From contig OZ241900.1 in assembly GCA_965203615.1 (NCBI GenBank), positions 1,674,001 through 1,738,000 of the forward strand: DNA of 64,000 nucleotides, written 5' to 3'. The notes under the pieces are model-generated. The model saw only the letters and a program-made list of their open reading frames with translations, made no database searches and was not told the DNA's origin. The stretch is from VXNE01 sp965203615 (GTDB lineage: Bacteria; Pseudomonadota; Gammaproteobacteria; Pseudomonadales; Azotimanducaceae). Positions 14,664 to 22,673 of this stretch are shown piece by piece. The translations under genes and the position numbers were made by a program. Position 1 is the first letter of the stretch. Each line of letters opens with the position of its first letter.

Positions 14664-17471
14664 CTAAAACCGAGCGCGAATGCCCGCCTGCAGGCGTCGT
14701 CCGCTGTTGCTGATGAAGGAGAGGTGCTTTTTCGTCGAGGTTTGGCCGACGATGTTGTAGTAGTCGACGCTCTCGTCCGTGAGGTTGATGCCCTCAACCA
14801 GAACCGTGATGTCCTCGGTAATGTTGAAGCTGAACCCGGCATCGAGTTGCCAGTAATCGTTCGTGTACCGCGGGTGGGCGGCCGGCACTGCCGTCAGGAA
14901 GCCTTCGCGTTTGTTCCATGCAAGCCGCGTGCTGATCCTGTCCTTCTCGTAGAAGAGCACCATGTTGGTGGTGTTCTCGGACAGGCCCGGCACGGTGAAC
15001 GTGGCGGTCCTCAGCGTGTTGCTTAAGTCAGCGTCGGTGGTGACCCAGGTGTGGTTGAACTGTAACCCCAAACCGTCGAACGGCGCGGGCAGGTTCGTGA
15101 AGAGGTACTGTGCTGCGACCTCGAATCCCCCGATGAACACATCGTCGCTGTTAGCCGGTCCCTGGAACAACACCGTAACGGCCGAGCCGTTCTCACAACA
15201 CACCGTCCCACCGGTGGCCGGGTCGATCCAGTCCCTCAGCTCCGAAACATTGATGATGAACCCATCCACTTCCTTGCCGAAGGCATGCACGGCGAAGATC
15301 GCATCGTCCATCGGGTACCACTCGAGCCCGATGTCTATCTGCTCGGCGATGTACGGTTTGAGCTTCGGGTCGCCCTCTTCGACAACCATCGGATTATTGT
15401 CCTTCTCGCCGCCGGGATTCAGCTGCGTGAACGAAGGCTGCGTCATCGATTTGCCCCAGGAGAAACGACCGACAAGGTCGTCGGTTATATCGAACTTCAG
15501 ATTCAGCGACGGCAAGAGCTCGGCGAGCCGGTTGCCGTGCTCCTGAAACTCGGAGGGCCCGAGCTCGAACTCCCATATACCCACAGTATCATTCAAGAAG
15601 ATCCGGGTAACGGGCTGCACGTTGCCGCTCGTGGCGCGGTCGATCGAGATCCAGCGGACGCCGACGTTGCCGGACCAGGGTATGTCCCCGATGCTGCCGG
15701 CCACATCCATCATGAAGTAGACGGACAGGGTTTCCTCCCAGAAGTCAAAGTCCTCATCGTGCGAGCGTGACGCCCTTGCCGCGACCGAAGGCGGAAGCTC
15801 GTCCGCACGGCCGATGAGATATGTATCCCTGACCGAGTCGGCAATCGGCGACAAGTAGCTGGTTGGAAACTGGCTGCCGCTAATGCCGGAGAGGAGGTCG
15901 TCGACAGGTACGACGGTGTAATCGATATCGACCATGCCCAGGCCCTCGCTGCCGATAGGGCCAAAGTGGCGGGCGCGGGGACCGACCACCCACTCACAAC
16001 AGCGGCGCCAGTCACGCTCTCGGTCTCGGAAGCTGATACCGGCATTGATCGCCAGACCATCGTCCAAGTGATACGTGGCGTCGAAGCGGTACGCGGTCTC
16101 ATTGTCTCCCGATATGTTCAGTGCGTCCGCAAAAATGGCGAAATGGTAGAGCGACGGGTCCAAGAGGTCGGTTTCGAGAGTGACTGAAGGCAGGTACCTG
16201 TCACGGGCATCGTAGACACCGGGCACGCCCGTTTGGAAGTAGTAAGTGTCAGGTCTAACCTGCTCCCTGTCCCCAATGGAGTGAGACACATCGTACGAGA
16301 GGGTCCACTTTGCCGATGGCGTGAACTGCGCGTTCACGGCGAACGTCTGGTTTTCGACCGTATCCCTCCGGGGCCGAGTGAAGCTCCACACCTGCGAGTT
16401 CTCCGTGCGGAGATACGTCACCATGTCGTTTTGGTCCGTCTGCACGATCGAGGCGGCGTTGGCAAGCCCAATAAAGTACATCCACATCGACCAGTAGTCT
16501 TCGTAGTCGCGATCCAGATACGAGTGGCTAACGTCGACGGTGATGTCCCATTGCTCGTTCGGGCGCCACTGCAGCGCGGCACTCAGGTTGAGCCGTTTGT
16601 TGTCCTCGATGAGCGTACCCTGGTTGAGGCTACTGGGCGCGTATCCGCACGCCGCGTTTATGCCTTCGATCAACGTGCAGGTCGGCAACGGAGCGCCGTT
16701 TAAATCGACGGCGTTGTTGAACACCCTCGGCTGATAGCCCCCGACGCTGATCCAGTCCTCGCGCAATATGCGTTCGTCGCCCGCGACGCTGACGAGAAAG
16801 CCGAGCTCATCGTTCCACGTGTCACTGTAGACCGTCGCGAAATTATAGCCGTTGTCGTCAGACAGCCCGTCGTCGGTGACGATCGCGTTGGCCGCGAGAA
16901 TCCGTTCCCCGCCGTTGTCGAACGGCCGCCGGGTACGGATGTTGATGGTGCCACCCAAACCGGCCTCGAGCAGATTCGCCTTTGCCGACTTATGCACTTC
17001 GACCGCCTGTACGAGCTCGGCCTGCATGGACTCGAAGCGGAATACCCGAGTCTGGGTGCGGTCGCCCACGCCTGCGGCGAACGCTTCGCTACCGCCCGAC
17101 AACGCCGTGCGGCCGTTGAGCAGCACGCGCGTAAACTCCGGACCTAAGCCCCGGATCGAGACCATCGAGCCCTCGCCGCGCATCCGGTCGATGGCAACGC
17201 CGGTTATGCGTTGCATCGACTCGGCCAGGTTCTGGTCCGGAAACTTGCCGATGTCCTCGGCGACCAGGGCATCGATGATGTTGTCCGCGTTGCGCTTTCT
17301 GTCGATCGCCCGGCGCAAGCTGCCGCGGATACCGGTGACAACAACTTCTTCGATTACTTCTGCGGCTTCGGCGGCTTCTGCTGCCTCGGCTGCGATGGCC
17401 GCCCCGCCGGAAGTGGCGAATATGGCCGCGGCCAGTGCCGCGGCAACACGACTCAATAGTTTAATGGACAT
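14664..17471 (-). CDS. TonB-dependent outer-membrane receptor (Xanthomonas-Caulobacter type)
   Basis: A receptor of about 935 residues of the same subfamily as the one at 7642. The signal peptide MSIKLLSRVAAALAAAIFAT ends near GAAIA. An AEAAEAAEAAE run precedes the TonB box/plug start EEVVVTGIRGSL. Plug motifs are FPDQNLAESMQRITGVAIDR and VSIRGLGPEFTRVLLNGR. The barrel ends RLQAGIRARF. The ATG at 17471 is chosen for its AGAGGGAA ribosome site and because the signal peptide begins there. It is divergent from the enoyl-CoA hydratase gene, with about 200 bases of shared control region between them. The substrate is unknown. Confidence 0.93.
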   Translation of the reverse strand: MSIKLLSRVAAALAAAIFATSGGAAIAAEAAEAAEAAEVIEEVVVTGIRGSLRRAIDRKRNADNIIDALVAEDIGKFPDQNLAESMQRITGVAIDRMRGEGSMVSIRGLGPEFTRVLLNGRTALSGGSEAFAAGVGDRTQTRVFRFESMQAELVQAVEVHKSAKANLLEAGLGGTINIRTRRPFDNGGERILAANAIVTDDGLSDDNGYNFATVYSDTWNDELGFLVSVAGDERILREDWISVGGYQPRVFNNAVDLNGAPLPTCTLIEGINAACGYAPSSLNQGTLIEDNKRLNLSAALQWRPNEQWDITVDVSHSYLDRDYEDYWSMWMYFIGLANAASIVQTDQNDMVTYLRTENSQVWSFTRPRRDTVENQTFAVNAQFTPSAKWTLSYDVSHSIGDREQVRPDTYYFQTGVPGVYDARDRYLPSVTLETDLLDPSLYHFAIFADALNISGDNETAYRFDATYHLDDGLAINAGISFRDRERDWRRCCEWVVGPRARHFGPIGSEGLGMVDIDYTVVPVDDLLSGISGSQFPTSYLSPIADSVRDTYLIGRADELPPSVAARASRSHDEDFDFWEETLSVYFMMDVAGSIGDIPWSGNVGVRWISIDRATSGNVQPVTRIFLNDTVGIWEFELGPSEFQEHGNRLAELLPSLNLKFDITDDLVGRFSWGKSMTQPSFTQLNPGGEKDNNPMVVEEGDPKLKPYIAEQIDIGLEWYPMDDAIFAVHAFGKEVDGFIINVSELRDWIDPATGGTVCCENGSAVTVLFQGPANSDDVFIGGFEVAAQYLFTNLPAPFDGLGLQFNHTWVTTDADLSNTLRTATFTVPGLSENTTNMVLFYEKDRISTRLAWNKREGFLTAVPAAHPRYTNDYWQLDAGFSFNITEDITVLVEGINLTDESVDYYNIVGQTSTKKHLSFISNSGRRLQAGIRARF

Positions 17472-17672
17472 GGTATTCCCTCTTAATACGATGATACGGA
17501 CGGAAAGCCGACGCAATCCGGAGTTCCTCCGCTTACGCCGTAGCTTGTCTGGGGGGGTAGTGGGGCACGACACAAGTGCCATGCACAATCAGTCCACGAG
17601 TTGACTCCCCCTAGAAGTCAAACTGCGGTGGCTAGAGACTATATCCCGGTATTTCAGTCAAGGGAATCGGCC

Positions 17673-18464
17673 ATGCAGATCGACTTTCGTGAAGTATTGC
17701 ACCAGCAGTCAGATGGGGTCCTCACCCTGTCGCTCAATCGACCGGAAAAACGCAATGCCATGACGACGCGTACGGTCGCTGAATTGCTCCATGCCCTGGA
17801 GCAGTGTGCGGGCGATGCGTCGGTTCGGGTTGTGGTTTTGCGTGGTGCCGGCAAGGGCTTTTGTCCTGGTGATGATCTGAACGGCATGGGCGAACTGCCG
17901 TCAGAGTTCAGCAGCGTGCTGGACCATGCGGCCAACCATGCAGGTCTGCAATCGTGTCTGCGCGAGCTGCCAAAACCTACGATCGCCGTTATTCACGGCT
18001 ATGCCTTTGGCGTTGGACTCGACCTCGCCATGGCATGTGATTTCCGCATTGCCGAGGAGAGCGCGCAGTTGCGCGATCAGCGTGTATTGGAGCGAGGCAT
18101 GCATGCCCTGACTGGTTGTGCCTGGTTTCAGCCACGTGCGCTGGGTGTCACGCGGGCCATGGAGTTTCTTATTCTAGGGAAACCCTATAGCGGCCGCGAG
18201 GCGGCGGATGCCGGCATGGTGACCTGCGCTGCCACTGCCGACGCGCTGGAAGACACCGTGAATGGCATGGCACAGACCCTCGCAAGTGCCCCCACCAAGG
18301 CCATCGGACTGATGAAGCGGCAGATCTACACCGGCCTTAACCTCGACCATGAGGCGTTCATGGCATTCGCAGCGCCATTGATGCAGGAAGTTGAAATCAA
18401 GGACCGGCAGGAAGGAATTCGCGCGTTCCTGGAAAAACGCGCCCCCAATTTCACTGGCGAATAA
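17673..18464 (+). CDS. Enoyl-CoA hydratase/isomerase family protein
   Basis: A 263-residue crotonase-fold protein. RPEKRNAMTTRTVAELLHAL starts the domain. KGFCPGDDLNGMG and IHGYAFGVGLDLAMACDFRI supply the two oxyanion-hole segments, and the C-terminal helix ends in RQEGIRAFLEKRAPNFTGE. Neither usual hydratase glutamate is obvious, so it may be an isomerase, a hydrolase or another crotonase-type enzyme acting on a CoA thioester. The ATG at 17673 follows AGGGAA at good spacing. It is followed by a strong ribosome site that now leads only to a ten-codon remnant. Confidence 0.88.
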   Translation: MQIDFREVLHQQSDGVLTLSLNRPEKRNAMTTRTVAELLHALEQCAGDASVRVVVLRGAGKGFCPGDDLNGMGELPSEFSSVLDHAANHAGLQSCLRELPKPTIAVIHGYAFGVGLDLAMACDFRIAEESAQLRDQRVLERGMHALTGCAWFQPRALGVTRAMEFLILGKPYSGREAADAGMVTCAATADALEDTVNGMAQTLASAPTKAIGLMKRQIYTGLNLDHEAFMAFAAPLMQEVEIKDRQEGIRAFLEKRAPNFTGE

Positions 18465-18474
18465 GGAGCGAGCG

Positions 18475-18507
18475 ATGAGCGAGACAAATGTCAATGCCTC
18501 TTGCTGA
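18475..18507 (+). pseudogene. Start-only remnant of a gene formerly downstream of the enoyl-CoA hydratase
   Basis: AAGGAG overlaps the hydratase stop region and is followed by an ATG encoding MSETNVNASC and a stop. The good ribosome site and tight spacing look like the start of a lost operon gene. The open frame ends where the convergent binding-protein gene ends (18491), which suggests a recombination junction. It could also be a chance mini-ORF. Confidence 0.35.
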
Positions 18508-20359
18508 AAGTGATTCGCGCTGCCTTGTCCTCGTCGAACCACCAGCCGTCCGGGAACGGCGCTATATACATCTCCTCCGGCAGGTCGGGCCGGCCGAACT
18601 TGTCCCAATAAACGATGCGGGTGTCCCCCTTGGCATCCAGCGGGAACTGGTAATAGTTCCATAGCAGAACGCGATCAAGCGCCCGGCATGCGCTAACAAA
18701 CTTATCGAAATGTGTTGCACTGAGCGCTGCCTCGATCAGGGCATCGACCGCCGGGTCGTTGAGCCTGGACGCATTGAGGTGGAGGGTGGATGAAGAATGA
18801 AAAAAGGCCCGTAACTCCCAGGAGGGCGGTACCTGGATTCCGACTCCGGGGGGCATAGTAGCGTCGTAGTCAGCGTCGCGCAGGCGATTGTAGTAACTGG
18901 TGCGATCGATCATGCGGATGTCCGCCTGGATACCGAGTATCGACAGCGAACTCACGTAGGGAAGGAGAATACGCTGGTCTGCCGGCCTAAAGGACAGAAA
19001 CTCGATCACAAAGGGTTCGCCTGCAGGGTCGACCATTATGCCGTCTACGACCCGATAACCGGCTTTCGCAAGGAGTGCCCGCGCCCTCAACAAACCGTCA
19101 CGATCAACGCCCACGCCATTGGTACCGGGAAAGGAAAAGGGGTGGGTGAATACCCTGGCGGGCAACCGCGCGCGATGTGGTTCCAGCAGCGCTGTTTCCG
19201 CTTCGTCCGGCAATCCCGAAGAAGCGAACATGGAGCCGGCAAAGAAGCTGTTGGCCCGGGTCAGTTCACCCCCGTGCAACGCCCGGATCTGCCACTCGAA
19301 ATCCAAAGCATGGGACAGCGCTTCGCGTACGCGAAGATCATCGAACGGCTGGCGCCGGGTATTCAGCACCAGACGATACCGGGCACCCCTCAGATCGCCG
19401 GACGCCAGCGTGCCGAGCACGAGCCAGCCGCGGTCGCGGGCGGGAACGTCGTAGGATTTAAGCCAGTGCCGCGAGTCGGTCTCGGTCCACACGTCAAGCT
19501 CTCCTGCACGCAGAGCTTCGCGGGCGACCGTCGCGTCCAGGTAACGTTCGTAGCGAATGGTATCGAAGTTGAATTTGCCACGATTCACCGGAAGATCCCT
19601 GGCCCAGTAATCCGGCACGCGCTCGTATGTGACGTAGCGACCATGAGACACGTCTGTCAGCCGATAGGGGCCGCTCTGTGGCGGCGGCGCCATTGTCGGT
19701 TCGCTCACATCCCGTTCAAGCCAGTAATGCGCGGGCACGATGGGCAGGAAGCCGATAAGGAAGAGTTGTTTGGCAACGTCCGAGTCGGCACGAATTTCGA
19801 CAGTCAGTGAATCCAGGATGTTGACCTCAGTAACCCAGGAGAGCGCCGCTGCCCACCCGTGGGCCATGAGGTCAGAGCGAAACGTTTCGAAAGTAAATTT
19901 GACGTCGGCTGCGGTAATCGGCCGGCCGTCATGCCAGCGGGCCTCCGGGCGCAATCGGAAGACGATTCGCTGGCGGTCGTGGCTTAAGGCGATCGACTCG
20001 GCGAGACTGCCGTAATAGCCCGACATTTCGTCACCTGCGCGCTCGATCAGGTGATCGTAGGACCGGAAGAATCCTGCCGGCCGGTACATCGGCGACACGG
20101 TATTTAAAGGCCTGATCGCGGGCAGCACCAGCGTACCGCCCTTCGGGGCGTCCGCATTGATATAGTTGAAGTGCGGGAAGTCGGCGGGGTATTTCAGTTC
20201 GTAGTTGGGTATCTGCGAGACGCCGTAACGGAACTCGAGCGGCTGCGTATCGGCGACCGTGGGCGCCAAAGAGTAGATCAACAGGGTGAACAGCAACGGC
20301 AGGGTTGCTTCCGGCGCGCGGTTTTTCCAGGCGGTTACACTTCTACGCAGCATTCTCAT
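18491..20359 (-). CDS. YejA-like peptide-binding protein (SBP family 5)
   Basis: A periplasmic family-5 solute-binding protein of about 622 residues. The signal sequence MRMLRRSVTAWKNRAPEATL is followed by a hydrophobic stretch ending near APTVADT. NADAPKGGTLVLPA is the YejA-like signature near the mature start, and the C-terminus is WWFDEDKAARITFSKRH. The ATG at 20359 is preferred because the signal peptide begins there and AGGA lies upstream; the open frame extends to 20425. It is a paralogue of the protein at 10610 and shows how that one should have ended. No ABC permease or ATPase genes are adjacent, so it must use transporter parts encoded elsewhere. Confidence 0.9.
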   Translation of the reverse strand: MRMLRRSVTAWKNRAPEATLPLLFTLLIYSLAPTVADTQPLEFRYGVSQIPNYELKYPADFPHFNYINADAPKGGTLVLPAIRPLNTVSPMYRPAGFFRSYDHLIERAGDEMSGYYGSLAESIALSHDRQRIVFRLRPEARWHDGRPITAADVKFTFETFRSDLMAHGWAAALSWVTEVNILDSLTVEIRADSDVAKQLFLIGFLPIVPAHYWLERDVSEPTMAPPPQSGPYRLTDVSHGRYVTYERVPDYWARDLPVNRGKFNFDTIRYERYLDATVAREALRAGELDVWTETDSRHWLKSYDVPARDRGWLVLGTLASGDLRGARYRLVLNTRRQPFDDLRVREALSHALDFEWQIRALHGGELTRANSFFAGSMFASSGLPDEAETALLEPHRARLPARVFTHPFSFPGTNGVGVDRDGLLRARALLAKAGYRVVDGIMVDPAGEPFVIEFLSFRPADQRILLPYVSSLSILGIQADIRMIDRTSYYNRLRDADYDATMPPGVGIQVPPSWELRAFFHSSSTLHLNASRLNDPAVDALIEAALSATHFDKFVSACRALDRVLLWNYYQFPLDAKGDTRIVYWDKFGRPDLPEEMYIAPFPDGWWFDEDKAARITFSKRH

Positions 20360-20371
20360 GCGGGCATATCC

Positions 20372-20535
20372 TACTTGAAGAGCGATCCGGCAGAGATGAG
20401 TAACCTCATCGAGGATCCCGAACATGCAGCCGCCCTTGAGGAGAACGCGCGCCTTATCGGCTGGAACGACGCGACAGGTATCATGTTCCAGTGAAATGGG
20501 TTCGGTGGAGCTTCCCGGAGCCGATAAGTCCCTTT
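20372..20535 (+). pseudogene. Remnant of a sulfatase C-terminus
   Basis: The plus strand reads YLKSDPAEMSNLIEDPEH, then ENARLIGWNDATGIMFQ and a stop, and after a one-base shift KWVRWSFPEPISPF. This aligns with the C-terminal 55 residues of the sulfatase at 560-1945 (DPAEMNNLGEDPQH, LMGWNDATGDMFQ, NWVRWSFPEPISPF). A one-base deletion near 20494 plus a Trp-to-stop change breaks the frame. The upstream part is gone: the convergent-side binding-protein gene starts at 20359, 13 bases before the homology begins. Confidence 0.88.
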
Positions 20536-20574
20536 ACACGAGTGAATCCCATCCCCCGAAGGAGAAGTGACCTG

Positions 20575-21993
20575 ATGCCACGACTGACCATCGGCATGAT
20601 TGCCTGCCTGATATCCGTCCACGCACCGGCGGCCCCCAACGTGATTCTGGTCATGGCCGACGACATGGGCTGGGCACAGACCGGCTATTACGACCACCCG
20701 GTCCTCGAGACGCCCAACCTGGATGCCATGGCCGAGAACGGTCTGCGCATGGACCGCTTCTATTCCGGCGCCCCGGAGTGCTCCACCACCCGGGCGACCG
20801 TGATGACCGGCCGGACCAACGACCGCACGGGGGTGTTCACCGTCGGCAGCGCCATTAACAAGCAGGAGAAGATGCTCTCGACGGCTTTTCGCAATGCCGG
20901 GTACGCCACCGCGCACTTCGGCAAATGGCACCTCAATGCCATGGACTCTCCCGACGCCGACAATCCGATGCCGCTAGCCGATCCGCACAACCCCGGTGAA
21001 CTCGGGTTCGATTATTGGCTCAGCGAAACCAACCAGTTCAACCTCAATCCGCTACTGAGTCGCAACGGTACGCCCGAGCGCATCGAAGGGGAGTCATCGG
21101 AAGTTCTGGTCGACGAAGCCCTGAAGTTCATCGAGAGCGCGCACAATCAGGACCAGTCCGCCTTCGTCATGATCTGGTACGCGTCTCCCCACAGGCCTTT
21201 CGAGGCGCACGACGATGACATGGAGGCGTTTGCCGACTTGTCGGAAGCCTCCCGTGTCCACCACGGCGAGATCGTCGCCATGGACAGGTCTATCGGCAAC
21301 CTGCGTCGGGGCTTGAGAGACTTGGGCATCGCGGACGATACGCTCATCTGGTTCTGCAGCGACAACGGCGGCCTGCCCACGTTTACGGTGACAAACGCGG
21401 CCGGAAAAGTGTATCCGGGCATCAATCCGGACTCCACCGGCCATCTTCGCGGGTTCAAGCATGCATTCCATGAAGGCGGGATTCGCGTCCCCGGCATCAT
21501 CGAATGGCCCGGCCACGTGAAACCGAGGATATCGAACTTCCCCACCAGTACGCTCGACATGTTCCCGACGCTGATCGAAGTTGCGAACCTCGATCCGGAC
21601 GACATCAATGCGGTGCATGACGGCATTTCCCTGGTGCCGGTTTTCGCCTCCGAGCCGGCAAGGCGAAATCAGCCCATGGGCTTCAGGGTCCAGGGGCAGT
21701 TCGCCTGGCTGGACAACGACTACAAGCTCGTCTTCTACCGCGACTACACCAAGGCACTCATCGACGGTGCGTGGGACGCCGAAGTATTCGCGTCATTGCC
21801 ACAAGAGTTTGAACTGTTCAACGTGGTGGAAGACCCCTCGGAGCAGCGCAACCTCATGGAGAAGGAACCGGAAATCGCGGCACGAATGAAGGCCGAGTTC
21901 GATGCCTGGAACGCATCGGTCGACAGGAGCGTGGAAGGTGCCGACTATCCGGAAGGCCGGGTCCTGCCCTCTGGACGCGAAGTGCCCGACTAG
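20575..21993 (+). CDS. Secreted sulfatase with a non-consensus active-site motif
   Basis: A 472-residue type I sulfatase with a signal peptide (MPRLTIGMIACLISVHAPA), so periplasmic. D29-D30 (VMADDMGW) are metal ligands. The active-site Cys is C69 in ECSTTRATVMTGR. A later CSDNGG segment supplies further metal ligands. The motif reads C-S-T-T-R and not the usual C-x-P/A-x-R, so formylglycine conversion is less certain. The ATG at 20575 lies 10-15 bases after AAGGAG; the frame is open upstream only because it enters a sulfatase remnant. With TonB receptors and peptide-binding proteins nearby it may help degrade sulfated polymers; the substrate is unknown. Confidence 0.88.
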   Translation: MPRLTIGMIACLISVHAPAAPNVILVMADDMGWAQTGYYDHPVLETPNLDAMAENGLRMDRFYSGAPECSTTRATVMTGRTNDRTGVFTVGSAINKQEKMLSTAFRNAGYATAHFGKWHLNAMDSPDADNPMPLADPHNPGELGFDYWLSETNQFNLNPLLSRNGTPERIEGESSEVLVDEALKFIESAHNQDQSAFVMIWYASPHRPFEAHDDDMEAFADLSEASRVHHGEIVAMDRSIGNLRRGLRDLGIADDTLIWFCSDNGGLPTFTVTNAAGKVYPGINPDSTGHLRGFKHAFHEGGIRVPGIIEWPGHVKPRISNFPTSTLDMFPTLIEVANLDPDDINAVHDGISLVPVFASEPARRNQPMGFRVQGQFAWLDNDYKLVFYRDYTKALIDGAWDAEVFASLPQEFELFNVVEDPSEQRNLMEKEPEIAARMKAEFDAWNASVDRSVEGADYPEGRVLPSGREVPD

Positions 21994-22037
21994 AACGAAT
22001 TTGGGCGCTGCGGGCGAGAGCGCCAGTCGGTGTCAAT

Positions 22038-22325
22038 CTATGCGGCAACGATGCGTTGGACCTTGATCTTTTTTTCCAGGTCGCGCGAGTTGGCAAGGTC
22101 ATAGGCCAACTGCATTCCAAGCCATGTTTCGGGTGTCGAGCCGAACGCCTTTGACAGCCGGTAGGCCATTTCAATCGAAACCGACGCCTTCTCGTTGATC
22201 AAATGGGAAAGCGTCTGACGCCCTACGCCGAGCCGCCGTGCACCTTCTGATACGGACAAGGCCAATGGTTTCAAGCAGTCTTCCCGCACGATGGCGCCAG
22301 GATGTACAGGGTTTTTCATTGCCAT
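22038..22325 (-). CDS. higA: HigA-type antitoxin
   Basis: A 95-residue XRE-family antitoxin. VHPGAIVREDCLKPLALSVS and RLGVGRQTLSHLINEKASVS form the helix-turn-helix typical of HigA, and LGMQLAYDLANSRDLEKKIKV is the C-terminal helix. It represses its own operon and neutralises the toxin encoded just upstream. Its ribosome site AGGAGG overlaps the end of the toxin gene, indicating coupled expression. A second ATG two codons in is also possible. Confidence 0.93.
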   Translation of the reverse strand: MAMKNPVHPGAIVREDCLKPLALSVSEGARRLGVGRQTLSHLINEKASVSIEMAYRLSKAFGSTPETWLGMQLAYDLANSRDLEKKIKVQRIVAA

Positions 22326-22336
22326 ATCAGAACCTC

Positions 22337-22615
22337 CTAGTGGTAGTCCAAATAGTCGACATCCAATACGTCTCCGTTTTCGAACCGAAAGGTCACCCGC
22401 CAGTTGGCCGAGACTGAAACCGCGTGATAACCCTTTTTTTGCCCTTTGAGCGGATGCAGTCGAAAGCCAGGAATATCCATCGCCTCTGGGCTGCTGCTCC
22501 GATCCAACGCGGTCAGGATGCGGAAGAGCTTTGCAACGTGAATCTGCGTCACCCTAGCTGAGCGGCCTTCCTCATACAGTTCTTTGAGGCCACGATGCCG
22601 AAACGATCTGATCAC
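22337..22615 (-). CDS. higB: HigB-type toxin (mRNA interferase)
   Basis: A 92-residue RelE-superfamily toxin with the HigB pattern: MIRSFRHRGLKELYEEG start, central LDRSSSPEAMDIPGFRLHPL, KGYHAVSVSANWRVTFRFE and the ending DVLDVDYLDYH. It cleaves mRNA on the ribosome when antitoxin is depleted. Toxin-first order with the antitoxin 11 bases downstream is the classic higBA arrangement. Confidence 0.93.
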   Translation of the reverse strand: MIRSFRHRGLKELYEEGRSARVTQIHVAKLFRILTALDRSSSPEAMDIPGFRLHPLKGQKKGYHAVSVSANWRVTFRFENGDVLDVDYLDYH

Positions 22616-22673
22616 CTGCGAACTGTATGGTGCCTATCGACAGCAGTCAATGACAGCAGGACACCTCTTTCCG

